Source: Candidatus Cloacimonadota bacterium (GTDB lineage: Bacteria > Cloacimonadota > Cloacimonadia > Cloacimonadales > JAQVBK01). Taken from it: a stretch of DNA of 41,769 bases. Made by a program: the position numbers and the translations under genes. Position 1 is the stretch's first letter. Every line of letters starts with the position of its first letter. This document shows positions 19,589-29,725 of this stretch, one piece after another. The stretch is from positions 1-41,769 of the forward strand of contig JAQVBK010000002.1 of the NCBI GenBank assembly GCA_028690365.1, in the 5' to 3' direction. Below the pieces are notes generated by a model that did not search any database, had not been told where the DNA came from, and worked only from the letters and a program-made list of their open reading frames with translations.

Positions 19589-21928
19589 ATGATGTTTTAC
19601 AAATATTTAACTATTTTAATTCTGCTCTTTTTCTTTGTTTTTTCAGAGGCAGCTAACATTAGCGGATATGTCTCCAGTAAAGAGAGCGGTGAACCTTTAG
19701 CCTATACAACCATTTATGTTAAAGGAACAAATCTTGGAGCGTATTCCAATAAAAAGGGATATTTTGTAATTAATTCTATTCCGGAAGGAGAATGTGAATT
19801 AATAGCACAATTAATTGGTTACCATACATTTCAGCAGAAGGTTACAATCAGTGATCCCAGACAGTCAGAGTTCGTAAAAATTGAACTGAAAAGGGCTTCA
19901 ATTGAATTGCAGGGTATAACCGTTGAAGATAGCAAATATTATGATGTGATTGATTTCAATGCGAAAGAAATCAGGGTAGGAAACATTCGCCAATCCACCG
20001 AAAATATTCTTGACCTACCACAAGTTGCTGATGCGGATGTTTTTCGCTCATTACAGAATCTCCCTGGAATATCTTCTATTGCCGATTTTTCGAGCGGATT
20101 GTATGTCAGAGGTGGTACTCAGGATCAAAATCTGATTCTTCTTGATGATGTTGATGTCTACAATCCTACCCATTTTGCAGGACTTTTCAGCACTTTCAAT
20201 GCAGATGCAATAGAGAATGTAGAATTACTAAAAGGTGGTTTCCCTGCAAAATTTGGTGGAAGACTTTCATCTGTTCTGGATATAACTAACAGAGAGGGTA
20301 ATAGAAAGAAATTTCATGGAATAGCCAGAACCAGTATTATTAGTTCAAATATGACACATGAAGGTCCCTGGAAAATAGGAAATCAAAGTGGATCATATAT
20401 GGGCTCTTTCAGACGCACCTATCTTGAATTGGTTAAGGATTTCTTTAATTTACCCGATTACTATTTCTATGATGGTCACATGAAAATAAATTGGGATATT
20501 TCTACCAAAGATAGAGTTACAAACAGTTTCTATTTTGGGAAGGACAGATTGTTTTTGGAGTTTGGAGATGAAATGGAAATCTGTTGGGGTAACGAAACTT
20601 TTTCTTCTCAATGGGTTCATGTTTTTAATCCTACACTTTTTTCACAGTTTATTGTAGCTGGAAGTCATTATGGCTCACTTTTTGAGATTACATCAGATGC
20701 AGATGTTGAGATGAAGAGAAAGAACGATGTGTATGATGTGTCAATGAAAGGGATGTTAAATTATAAACCAAATGAGAGTCACAAAGTTGATTTTGGATTT
20801 GAAACAAAGTACAATCAGATAAAATCCTCGTTTACATCGAAAAATGTTAATCTGGATTCTAATTCATTTCCTGATTTAACTACTCATTCAATCACTCAGG
20901 CTGTATATGCTCAGGATACCTGGGATATAAATCCATTTTGGACACTGCAGCCAGGTTTACGTGTTTCTCTGTTTCATTCAACTACTGATGACTTGAAAAA
21001 TGCTCCTGATGCAGATTATCTCAGATTTTCTCCAAGACTATCTCTGAGATATAAAGTAGGTTTGGTCAGCAGCATATATGCAAATTACGGCAGATACTAT
21101 CAGTTTCTAACCTCAGTTAATCTTGGCGTTAGTTCTCCGATAGATTTATGGTTCCCATTAGATGGTAACGTTGATCCGGGAATTTCCAACCATTATATCC
21201 TTGGTTTTAATAGTCAACTGAATAATTATTTGGCTTTTGAAGTAGAAGGTTATTACAAAGACTATAATAATCTGGTGGAATATCGAATTGAGACTGATTA
21301 TGAATGGGACAATGAAACAGGTTCTCTAAAAGATATTTATAATATGGGTAAAGGATTTTCATACGGGGGAGATGTATTACTGCGAAATAACTATAATGGA
21401 ATTGAAGGTTTTCTGGGATATTCTTTTGGTATAACTAAAAGGAAGATAGAGAATGTGAATGTTAATCCTGAGACAGACCAGAGTGAGTATTATTTCCCGA
21501 AATTTGATCGAACGCATCAAATCAACCTTGTCCAAACGGTCAATATATCAAGAGTTTTCAGCAAACTGTATTTAGGCTCTGAAATGAAGTTGGGGACAAG
21601 TTTTGCTTATTATACAGGACAACCTACCGGTAAGCCGGAGAAATATTACACTGATGGCAATAGTATACAAATTTTATACAGTTATTCTGATCGTGAGAGA
21701 CTTCCTGCCTATTCCAGATTAGATGTCAGTTTGAGAATGAAGTGGCAGATAGGACGTTTTGGATTAGAACCGTACATAGAGATAATTAATGTCCTTAACA
21801 ACAAAAATGTTTGGAGTGCTCAATATATACCCAGAATTAATTCTGAAGATAATCATATTGAATTAGAAGAAAAACATACCGGAATGTTTCCATTTCTACC
21901 ATTTATTGGTATTAATGTAGAATTTTAG
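19589..21928 (+). CDS. TonB-dependent receptor with N-terminal carboxypeptidase-regulatory-like domain
   Basis: Signal peptide; ISGYVSSKESGEPLAYTTIYVKGTNLGAYSNKKGYFVI; plug VFRSLQNLPGISSIADFSSGLYVRGGTQDQNLILLDDVDVYNPTHFAGLFSTFNADAIENVELLKGGFPAKFGGRLSSVLDI; C-term ending in F. Confidence 0.9.
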   Translation: MMFYKYLTILILLFFFVFSEAANISGYVSSKESGEPLAYTTIYVKGTNLGAYSNKKGYFVINSIPEGECELIAQLIGYHTFQQKVTISDPRQSEFVKIELKRASIELQGITVEDSKYYDVIDFNAKEIRVGNIRQSTENILDLPQVADADVFRSLQNLPGISSIADFSSGLYVRGGTQDQNLILLDDVDVYNPTHFAGLFSTFNADAIENVELLKGGFPAKFGGRLSSVLDITNREGNRKKFHGIARTSIISSNMTHEGPWKIGNQSGSYMGSFRRTYLELVKDFFNLPDYYFYDGHMKINWDISTKDRVTNSFYFGKDRLFLEFGDEMEICWGNETFSSQWVHVFNPTLFSQFIVAGSHYGSLFEITSDADVEMKRKNDVYDVSMKGMLNYKPNESHKVDFGFETKYNQIKSSFTSKNVNLDSNSFPDLTTHSITQAVYAQDTWDINPFWTLQPGLRVSLFHSTTDDLKNAPDADYLRFSPRLSLRYKVGLVSSIYANYGRYYQFLTSVNLGVSSPIDLWFPLDGNVDPGISNHYILGFNSQLNNYLAFEVEGYYKDYNNLVEYRIETDYEWDNETGSLKDIYNMGKGFSYGGDVLLRNNYNGIEGFLGYSFGITKRKIENVNVNPETDQSEYYFPKFDRTHQINLVQTVNISRVFSKLYLGSEMKLGTSFAYYTGQPTGKPEKYYTDGNSIQILYSYSDRERLPAYSRLDVSLRMKWQIGRFGLEPYIEIINVLNNKNVWSAQYIPRINSEDNHIELEEKHTGMFPFLPFIGINVEF

Positions 21929-21936
21929 GAGGATAA

Positions 21937-22899
21937 GTGAAATCATTAGCTACAACACTGAGTTTCGTTTTAATTTTGATATTAGCAGGATGTGATCTGG
22001 TAAGTCCGGAACGACATAAGAAGGATTTCTATTACATTATTGCCGGAGATCTTGAGGTTAATACTTCTTTGTCAAAAGACAGATGCATTTTCATTGGCAA
22101 GACAATTAACCTTAACGAAAGTTTAAACGAAATGTTTTTTTATAATGAAGAGATGAGCGTAAAACTGCAGAAAATTGATAATAATGAGAATGTAGTAGAT
22201 GAATCTACCCTTCAGTTGAATATAAATTTCACTAATTTTGATTCGCTTGGCTATTATGATCCATCGGCAATGATTATAGAACCCAAAACCAAATATAGAT
22301 TAGTAGTTATAGTACCGGACTCTAACAATAATACATTAGATACACTATGGGCTGAGACTATAACGCCTTCAATCATTGAATTTTCAGAGAATCCTGCTTT
22401 TACAAATACAGAGCCGCTTAACAATGAAGATTTCCCGATATTAGTCTATGATACGGCAAATATTGATCACCCTCTGATTATCAGAACCGAGAATGCTAAT
22501 ACCATAAATTTGAAGTACAAATATTACTGCATGGAAGAATTAGCTGATGCTTATTATATTCATGAGTATCCGTTATCAGATGACGACCAGCCTGCCGAGG
22601 AGGAAGACTACGAAGATCCGGTATATGGTTCCCCACGTAAAATAGAATGGTTTATGGAATATAAACCTGAAATTGGTAACGATGGAAGTTACTATGTTAC
22701 TGACAGAGCATATAAAAGTAGTTTTGTTTTCTGGGGTAGATACTGTATTACACTTTCATCAATAGACACCAATTATTACAAGTATCTATATTCTTATGAA
22801 GGGTATAAAAAGGGAGGAATCAGAAGTTCCGCTAACAATGCTTATGGATATTTTGGTTCATCCAGTTCAATTAAATTATACACAAAAGTAGTTGAATAA
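21937..22899 (+). CDS. DUF4249-like lipoprotein partner of the TonB receptor (GTG start)
   Basis: LILAGCDLVSPE lipobox; beta-rich domain; GTG at 21937 after AGGAGG, 8 nt after the receptor stop. Confidence 0.65.
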   Translation: MKSLATTLSFVLILILAGCDLVSPERHKKDFYYIIAGDLEVNTSLSKDRCIFIGKTINLNESLNEMFFYNEEMSVKLQKIDNNENVVDESTLQLNINFTNFDSLGYYDPSAMIIEPKTKYRLVVIVPDSNNNTLDTLWAETITPSIIEFSENPAFTNTEPLNNEDFPILVYDTANIDHPLIIRTENANTINLKYKYYCMEELADAYYIHEYPLSDDDQPAEEEDYEDPVYGSPRKIEWFMEYKPEIGNDGSYYVTDRAYKSSFVFWGRYCITLSSIDTNYYKYLYSYEGYKKGGIRSSANNAYGYFGSSSSIKLYTKVVE

Positions 22900-22928
22900 A
22901 AAAGGGCAGATATCTGCCCTTTTTTTTA
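22898..22928. terminator. Bidirectional terminator between convergent genes
   Basis: AAAAAAGGGCAGATATCTGCCCTTTTTTTT perfect palindrome. Confidence 0.88.
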
Positions 22929-23717
22929 TTAGTGAAATGACTTTTTTATCTCGTCAGTTAATGTAGTTATCTGCTTAACTTTCTCAAGCGAGTAAATACT
23001 ATTTTCCCCCGAGTAGATTATCTCTTTGATTTTAGTCAGATTGGTTGTGGAGATGGTATAATAACTCATCTTTTTCAATTCAGGATTTTTTACATTTTTT
23101 AGGTTATTTATCAACTGATTAAGAATACCTTTTTCATCAATTATTGCAGTCTTTTCAGCTTTATAGTTCAGACTAAGAAGAAAGCAAGTTTTATTGAGAC
23201 CTTCAACCCATCCACCTAATTGTAGTAGAGTAAACAGGTCGTATTCCTGAGAATCATAGAGAGAGAGCTCAACTTTCGATTTATATTTATCGAGTGCATT
23301 TTCAAGTTTATCCCATTCATCTGCTTTAATCAGGCTTTGCAATTCATCTGCCAACATAAGAACATCTTCATCGATTGCAATCAACTTTGAATATTCAATC
23401 ATAGCTTGTGATATTGCAGCAAGTTTGGTTTTGTTTCTGGCTTTGGTCAGAACAACTGCATCTGCTGATAAAACACCTAAAGCAAACGCAGATTTTAATA
23501 CATCCTGTTCAACTTTATAGTTCTCAGACGATACGGCAGAGTCAAATTCAGTGGTTTCAATGTAATCAAGTTTAGAAAACAGTTTGGCAAAAGGTGGTAG
23601 CGGCGCAAAATAGAATTCGATTTTTGCAGTTGGTGTAGCTTCTGCTTTCTTTTCTTTACCACCACATCCTACTAAAAGCAAAGCTATCAGTAATAAGACG
23701 ATTATTTTTTTGATCAT
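22929..23717 (-). CDS. Hypothetical lipoprotein
   Basis: MIKKIIVLLLIALLLVGCGGKEKKAEA; start refined to ATG at 23717 after GGAGG. Confidence 0.75.
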   Translation of the reverse strand: MIKKIIVLLLIALLLVGCGGKEKKAEATPTAKIEFYFAPLPPFAKLFSKLDYIETTEFDSAVSSENYKVEQDVLKSAFALGVLSADAVVLTKARNKTKLAAISQAMIEYSKLIAIDEDVLMLADELQSLIKADEWDKLENALDKYKSKVELSLYDSQEYDLFTLLQLGGWVEGLNKTCFLLSLNYKAEKTAIIDEKGILNQLINNLKNVKNPELKKMSYYTISTTNLTKIKEIIYSGENSIYSLEKVKQITTLTDEIKKSFH

Positions 23718-23787
23718 GATTCCTCCTATATTCTCTTTTATACACAAAAAATATGATTAATCCTTTCTGTAAAGCTTTTTTTAACAA

Positions 23788-23820
23788 TAAAAAATGGGCT
23801 GAATAAACAGCCCATTTATA
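23788..23820 (-). terminator. Rho-independent terminator downstream of the FGE-domain lipoprotein
   Basis: ATGGGCTG-AATAAA-CAGCCCAT stem; T run on the minus strand. Confidence 0.75.
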
Positions 23821-23835
23821 AATTATTATCATTGA

Positions 23836-26800
23836 TTATAATTTGATTATTCTGAATCCAACGAATTTATCTGCCTTTAAACCTTGAAAATTCCAGTTCA
23901 TATAGGAACGATTTGTAGTGGTAATAACTTGTTCCGGTTGTGCCCAGGAACCGCCTCTTATTACTTTTGAAGAATTTGGGGTGCTACTGTTTGGACCGGC
24001 GGGATTAGTTTCCGGATCAGTAGAGTACTCAGCTTTATACCAATCATTACACCATTCCCACACGTTACCTGATAAGTCTGATATACCTAATGAATTATTA
24101 CCCGAAGCATAATTTCCGACAGGTGTTGTATGAGAAACGATATTATCAAAGTTTACGAGACTTTCATTGGGAGTACTATCTCCCCATGGGTAAAGTCTGT
24201 TGTCATTATATCTGGCTGTGTATTCCCATTCAGCCTCAGTAGGAAGTCTGTAACCTGAAGTACCATAAAGAGTAGCGGCGTCACTATCATTGTATAATGG
24301 TTCATAACCTTCTATCTGACCAAACCAATTCAGGAATTTTGCAGCTCCTTTAAATTTGACATGAGACATTGGTCTGTTGGTCTCATAACCTTCTTTTACT
24401 ACAAATTTCTTAAGTTCGTTACTAAACATGATAGGGCAATCTTCATCATCGGTAAGAACCAAAGTTGTGATATCTCTAGGAGTAACTATTCCTTGTACTT
24501 GTGAAGTTGGATCATATTCTAGACTAATTCTAATCATTCCTTTGCCTAAAGCCCAATTATAAATCTCGAGAAACTGCTCGATTGTAACTTCATACTTACC
24601 CATTTCAAAAGAGTTGTCTAGAGTAACCTGATGAACATTCTGTTCATCTGTTTCTCCATCCAAATTCCCCATATTGAAGCTTCCAGACTGGACAGTAATT
24701 GTCTCAATTACAGGTGCAGTAAATGATTCTACAGAGACAGGCTCGGTTTGAACAGCTGGAGAAGTTCTCTCACCAATATAAGACCGTATCTCAAATACAT
24801 AGTCGACATTTGGTTGTAGATTAAAAATGGGGCATGAATTTATTGTACGAGACGTTACAAGAATAGGATCAATTGAAGAATTTTGAACTGATATTTCATA
24901 TCCTACTATATCTGCGTTACTTAAAATAGTCCAGTTCAGATCTACTTTGAAGTAAGATATAGATGATACACTAAAACCACTGACAAGACCAGAAATCGTT
25001 GTAAAATTAGCTGATCCTTCAAATGATTTACCCTTGGTCGAGTATAACTGCCAAGTATACTGTTCATTAAAATACAACAAATTGTTATCTGGTATCTTAT
25101 AGTAGTTTGTCGTAACAATCTCATCTACTAAAACTTCATTAACACTATTCCTTACTGTTATCCAGTAATGTGTATTGTCCGAGTTTCCTGAATAACTCCA
25201 TCTAAACATAGGACCTTTTATAGTAATTCCTTCAGATCCATTTGATGGGTCAGAAATATCTACGGCATGTGTATAGGATGTATCAACAGTGGTAAAATGA
25301 TTAGCTTCTTCCCAATCAGTAGAATTACTTTTTACTTTCCAGTAATAAGTTCTGTTATATTCAAGAGTTTCTCTGAATACTCCTACTGTATCTGTAAAAG
25401 TTGCTTCCACATAATCTGTGAAGTCCTGACTCTCTGAATATCTGACAGTATAACTTGTAGCATATTCTATCGGAGTCCATTCAAAATATGGCAATATACC
25501 AATTCCTTCATCATTCTCAAGAGGATACAAAGGAGATAATGATGCAGAAGTTGTAAATGACCAGATCAATGAAAAATCTTCTGCATTGTTTGCTTTTACT
25601 CTCCAATAATATGTAGAGTTCAAATCCAAATTACTAACTGTGCATCTAATCTGCGGAGAACTCATTTCAACTAAAGTATCTACAAGAGTTTGGCTAAAAT
25701 TATCATCAGAAGATATTTGTAATTGATAATCATCAGCATCTTCAAATCTCCACCATTTGAATGTATGAGTAGATGAAACCTGATCGGAAGTATTACTGGG
25801 CGATAAAAGCGCAACGTTAGTGTTAGTGTAGAAAGTACGAATTGAGCTAGTTTCAGTAGCTATATCTGAATTTACATTCCATGAGTATCTCTGGTTTGCT
25901 TCCAAATTAGCTGTATACGTATTACTTGTAAGTTGGTCGCTATCAAAAACGAAAACCGAATCGGAATCTGTTATATATTTCCAAATTTTCAAGGTATAGA
26001 AAGAAGTGCTAGGAATATCCTGCCATTCCAATTGTACTTCTGTATTCAATTGTAGAGCATTGTTTGCTGGAGAAATTAAAACTACTTTTTTGTCTGTACT
26101 AAATTTTCCAAGATTCTTGAAATCTTTGTCATCTTTGCCATGAAAGTATTGCCAATTACAAAGGTCGCTCTTAACTCTGAAACGATAATCATTATCGGCT
26201 ACTAGCATTTGTTGTAAAGCATAAGTAGTATCACTTCCGACATACTCTTCAATAATATCTGATTCGGTAAAGGTTTCATTCGAACAAAGTTGAAAATGAT
26301 ATTCGCTGGCAATTTGATTTCCGCTTCTGAAAGAATTCCATACAAAAACAGGCTTTAAAGAACTGGAACTTCCATAAGCTGGAGAGATAATATTAACCTC
26401 AAATTCTGTATAAACTGCTATAACTGAACTCCATGCTCCGTCATTAGGTTTTATCCTTAGATAATAATTATGATTATTAAGCAAAGTATTGCCGTCTGAA
26501 TTAAACTCATACTCAGGAGCTGTTGTAGATATATTTCCAGTATATAGAACCTCATTGATAATATCTGTGAAGTCCGGATTAGAAGAAATTTGAATTAAAT
26601 AATTTGCAGTATTCTCAGAATATTTTGGGAAATCAATCACAATTGTGTAGTCTCTTATGACTTCTCCAGAGAGTGGATTTGTAAATGAGATTGAAGGTGT
26701 AAATCCTGATTTGTAGAGTAGCAATATCTCAGAGAAATCATCAGGTTCTGATATCAAAGTAGCTTCCGGAGTTGTTTCTGCTTTCAACCATAATTTGCCT

Positions 26801-27246
26801 TCATCAGAGTTTATGAAATAATCATAGAGATAATTAACAGAGTCATCATTGTTATTCATTATTCCAATCTGACCATCCAAGGCAAAAAATGTCTCATCTG
26901 CATTATTCACAAACTTAAACTGTTGATACATTGAATCTGTTTTTGTGTAGGTCAATAATGTGTCTTTGTATACTCTGAATTGTATACCTTCAACTATTTC
27001 AGGATAATATCCACGGTTGTTTTGTTCATCGTTTTTAGTAAACAGTCTTGATAAATTATGATTTGGATGATTTCTGGTTTCCTCATCCTCAACGATTTCA
27101 TACAAATTCCAGAAACCCAAAATCAATGGGTCTATATTTGATGATTCTGTTATCTCAATTTCTTGTTTGCTACTACTTTTGCTGCAGGAAATAAACATCA
27201 TTGAAAACAGTACCGTTATAATTAATATGATATTTGTATATTTCAT
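23836..27246 (-). CDS. Large lipoprotein with repeated fibronectin-III/Ig-like modules and C-terminal formylglycine-generating-enzyme (SUMF1-type) domain
   Basis: Lipobox MFISCSKSS; repeated SP.N...F.W...A..Y.L.IS modules; C-term SGSFNMGNLDGETDEQNVHQVTLDNSFEMGKYEVTIEQFLE...YRLPTEAEWEYTARYNDNRLYPWGDSTPN...GISDLSGNVWEWCNDWY...VIRGGSW...GFRIIKL. Confidence 0.87.
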   Translation of the reverse strand: MKYTNIILIITVLFSMMFISCSKSSSKQEIEITESSNIDPLILGFWNLYEIVEDEETRNHPNHNLSRLFTKNDEQNNRGYYPEIVEGIQFRVYKDTLLTYTKTDSMYQQFKFVNNADETFFALDGQIGIMNNNDDSVNYLYDYFINSDEGKLWLKAETTPEATLISEPDDFSEILLLYKSGFTPSISFTNPLSGEVIRDYTIVIDFPKYSENTANYLIQISSNPDFTDIINEVLYTGNISTTAPEYEFNSDGNTLLNNHNYYLRIKPNDGAWSSVIAVYTEFEVNIISPAYGSSSSLKPVFVWNSFRSGNQIASEYHFQLCSNETFTESDIIEEYVGSDTTYALQQMLVADNDYRFRVKSDLCNWQYFHGKDDKDFKNLGKFSTDKKVVLISPANNALQLNTEVQLEWQDIPSTSFYTLKIWKYITDSDSVFVFDSDQLTSNTYTANLEANQRYSWNVNSDIATETSSIRTFYTNTNVALLSPSNTSDQVSSTHTFKWWRFEDADDYQLQISSDDNFSQTLVDTLVEMSSPQIRCTVSNLDLNSTYYWRVKANNAEDFSLIWSFTTSASLSPLYPLENDEGIGILPYFEWTPIEYATSYTVRYSESQDFTDYVEATFTDTVGVFRETLEYNRTYYWKVKSNSTDWEEANHFTTVDTSYTHAVDISDPSNGSEGITIKGPMFRWSYSGNSDNTHYWITVRNSVNEVLVDEIVTTNYYKIPDNNLLYFNEQYTWQLYSTKGKSFEGSANFTTISGLVSGFSVSSISYFKVDLNWTILSNADIVGYEISVQNSSIDPILVTSRTINSCPIFNLQPNVDYVFEIRSYIGERTSPAVQTEPVSVESFTAPVIETITVQSGSFNMGNLDGETDEQNVHQVTLDNSFEMGKYEVTIEQFLEIYNWALGKGMIRISLEYDPTSQVQGIVTPRDITTLVLTDDEDCPIMFSNELKKFVVKEGYETNRPMSHVKFKGAAKFLNWFGQIEGYEPLYNDSDAATLYGTSGYRLPTEAEWEYTARYNDNRLYPWGDSTPNESLVNFDNIVSHTTPVGNYASGNNSLGISDLSGNVWEWCNDWYKAEYSTDPETNPAGPNSSTPNSSKVIRGGSWAQPEQVITTTNRSYMNWNFQGLKADKFVGFRIIKL

Positions 27247-27255
27247 TATATCCTC

Positions 27256-29658
27256 CTATAATTCATTGATTATGGTCTCTATGAGTTGATTAACTTCAGA
27301 GATATCCATATATGCAAATGGGAATGTGAAAGAATAGACTTTATTGCCATACTGATTAGTGGATTTTAGACCTACTACTTTTGTTTCCCAAAATTCTTTC
27401 TCGAATTGTGAAGGAAGATATGGTAAATCACCAGGGTCTTTACAACCAAAGTTATAAATAATTTCAGCATTAGGATATAATCTGTCGGGTTGTATATATG
27501 AAATAGGACCGAGACCTTGTGTAAAAGCTAATGTAGGATGACTTTCCAGATTTAGGTTAAGCTGAGGATAAGTATTTGAGTATGGGATAGCATCAATAAA
27601 GTAAGTAGTAGAATTTGGAAAACTGCCAAAATTTGGGCTATATTCCATTAAAGATTCTTCTGATAATTCGAAACCTAGTAAGAAATCAAATCCGGCGGAC
27701 ATTACATCAGCTTGATTATTTGACCAATCCAAGAAAACATTTTTTCCATAATTATATAAAACATTTCCACCATTCAATATATACAAATGCATTGGAATAC
27801 TTTCTTTGAAAATATTGTCTGTATCTGACAATTCCTGTGAGTCATATATCACAAACTTATATTTTAAAAGATCGGAAAGTGACAGTTTATGATAAATTGT
27901 TGAGTTCATCAAATATGTATCATAATCTAAAGACGCTCGATCAACAATATCAAAACTCATGTCGGGGAAAATAGTGTTTATGTGATTCTGTAATGAATCA
28001 AGGTATGCTGAATGCGTGGGAACATTCAAGTAATTATTGGAGCCGTTTACATATAAAATACCTTCACGCTGATCTATAGGAGTAGGTGCAACGACCTTAA
28101 AATGCAAAATTGCAGGAGTACGATCTTCTTCACCAGCTAAATCAACTGCTCTAACTTCAAAAACGTAATCACCTGGGGTTAGATTAGCCAAAGTAGCTTT
28201 GTTGCTTATTGGACTGCTTACAGGGACTCTCAACCATTCTTTACCTTCTTTATCAATGATGTTAAATATATCGGAGGGTAATCCCGGATAAACGTATGGC
28301 TGACCATTTATTCTTAAATCATAAAATGTTATTGCTGATTTATAATCAGTGTCTGTTCTTTCATCATAAACTATACTTTCATACGGAAGGGTAGTCTGAG
28401 GATTGTCTGCTTTGCCAAACTCACCATGATAGCCCCAATGCATAAATCCACGAAGAGAATTATCATTTGTAACAGCTACAAGATTTCCGTCAAAATCTGT
28501 AAAGAGAGGCATTTGATATCTGAAGCCTTGAGAAGAAACAAAAGGTTCAAGACGGGTTCTTATGTGTGCCATTTGTATAGTTGAAAAATGCATATTTCCA
28601 TAAAACAAACAATCATCAAAATAAATACGGGTATCAGGATAAAAACCCGGTTTAACTCTGAAATAAACGGAAGAAGGTTCAGATTCTACTCCAGCTTCGT
28701 TTACTACAACAGCAGTTACTTTTGTAATGCTTATAAGTGCTCCAGATTCATTGTAGTCTAAAGTAAATCGGGGAGACATATTTGTTTCTTCTTCATTAAG
28801 ACTAAGAAATACAGCGTTAATATTATTGGTATTCTGAGTTGAATATACTTGTACAGGGTTACCGATAAGTTGTTCAGTATATGGATCTATTTTTTCTACC
28901 TTGTATTTATAGTAATACGCATGGTCATCAATGTAAGGTATATCTACATCTCCAGCCATATAAAATTGTAATATTATAGCTGTACCGACTTCTGAAGTCT
29001 TATCATCTTTAAAAGTGCCAGATAAAGAAGAAATGCTTACTCTATGAGCCATAGATGAGGTGGTATAATTTTTTGCCGCTGAAGTACTTTCAGTTCCTCT
29101 GTTGTCAATACACTTCACTTCAAAAGTAAACTTGCCTGCATACAATGCAGTCCAATCTGTGTCTACATATGTAATTTCTCCAGTTTCTTCATCTTCGACT
29201 TGTGTTGTCTGAATTGGTACAACTCCAACAGAATCAGGAGTGGGGAAATTTATGATTGCATAAGGTAGTTTGCTCCAGATAGATTTTAGTGCCATATTAC
29301 TACTCAAAGGAATTGATTGGTCAGCACCTTCTCTGTAGTGATATATCCAACCATTTTCATCTGTGGCTTCATTTCCGGGAGTTCCCAATACGGGCGTACC
29401 GTCCAGATTCTTTACTCTGTAGGCGTATCCTTCCACAGTTCCGTCAGGATCATAACCATTAAAGAATATTTTTTGTTTGAAAACTACGGTGTCGGCTGGG
29501 GTATCGGATGATTCCGGGTCCACACCTTCGTAGGATGTAATCTGTACAGTAGGCGGAATATTGGTGTTCAGACTGCCTCTTCTCTCACAGGATAAGGCAA
29601 ACATCAGTAAAACAGCCAAAAATAAGCCCAACAAAAGGTTACGATTAAACATCTTCAT
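27256..29658 (-). CDS. Large lipoprotein of unknown function
   Basis: Leader LLLGLFLAVLLMFALSCERR; Ig-like region IPPTVQITSYEG...VFKQKIFFNGYDPDGTVEGYAYRV; 800 aa; SD and gene order suggest co-transcription with 23836..27246. Confidence 0.75.
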   Translation of the reverse strand: MKMFNRNLLLGLFLAVLLMFALSCERRGSLNTNIPPTVQITSYEGVDPESSDTPADTVVFKQKIFFNGYDPDGTVEGYAYRVKNLDGTPVLGTPGNEATDENGWIYHYREGADQSIPLSSNMALKSIWSKLPYAIINFPTPDSVGVVPIQTTQVEDEETGEITYVDTDWTALYAGKFTFEVKCIDNRGTESTSAAKNYTTSSMAHRVSISSLSGTFKDDKTSEVGTAIILQFYMAGDVDIPYIDDHAYYYKYKVEKIDPYTEQLIGNPVQVYSTQNTNNINAVFLSLNEEETNMSPRFTLDYNESGALISITKVTAVVVNEAGVESEPSSVYFRVKPGFYPDTRIYFDDCLFYGNMHFSTIQMAHIRTRLEPFVSSQGFRYQMPLFTDFDGNLVAVTNDNSLRGFMHWGYHGEFGKADNPQTTLPYESIVYDERTDTDYKSAITFYDLRINGQPYVYPGLPSDIFNIIDKEGKEWLRVPVSSPISNKATLANLTPGDYVFEVRAVDLAGEEDRTPAILHFKVVAPTPIDQREGILYVNGSNNYLNVPTHSAYLDSLQNHINTIFPDMSFDIVDRASLDYDTYLMNSTIYHKLSLSDLLKYKFVIYDSQELSDTDNIFKESIPMHLYILNGGNVLYNYGKNVFLDWSNNQADVMSAGFDFLLGFELSEESLMEYSPNFGSFPNSTTYFIDAIPYSNTYPQLNLNLESHPTLAFTQGLGPISYIQPDRLYPNAEIIYNFGCKDPGDLPYLPSQFEKEFWETKVVGLKSTNQYGNKVYSFTFPFAYMDISEVNQLIETIINEL

Positions 29659-29725
29659 AAGTCCTCCAATTTATATTATTAACAAAATCAATTTTTTACA
29701 AAATTGTTAATTTACGCAATTTAAG

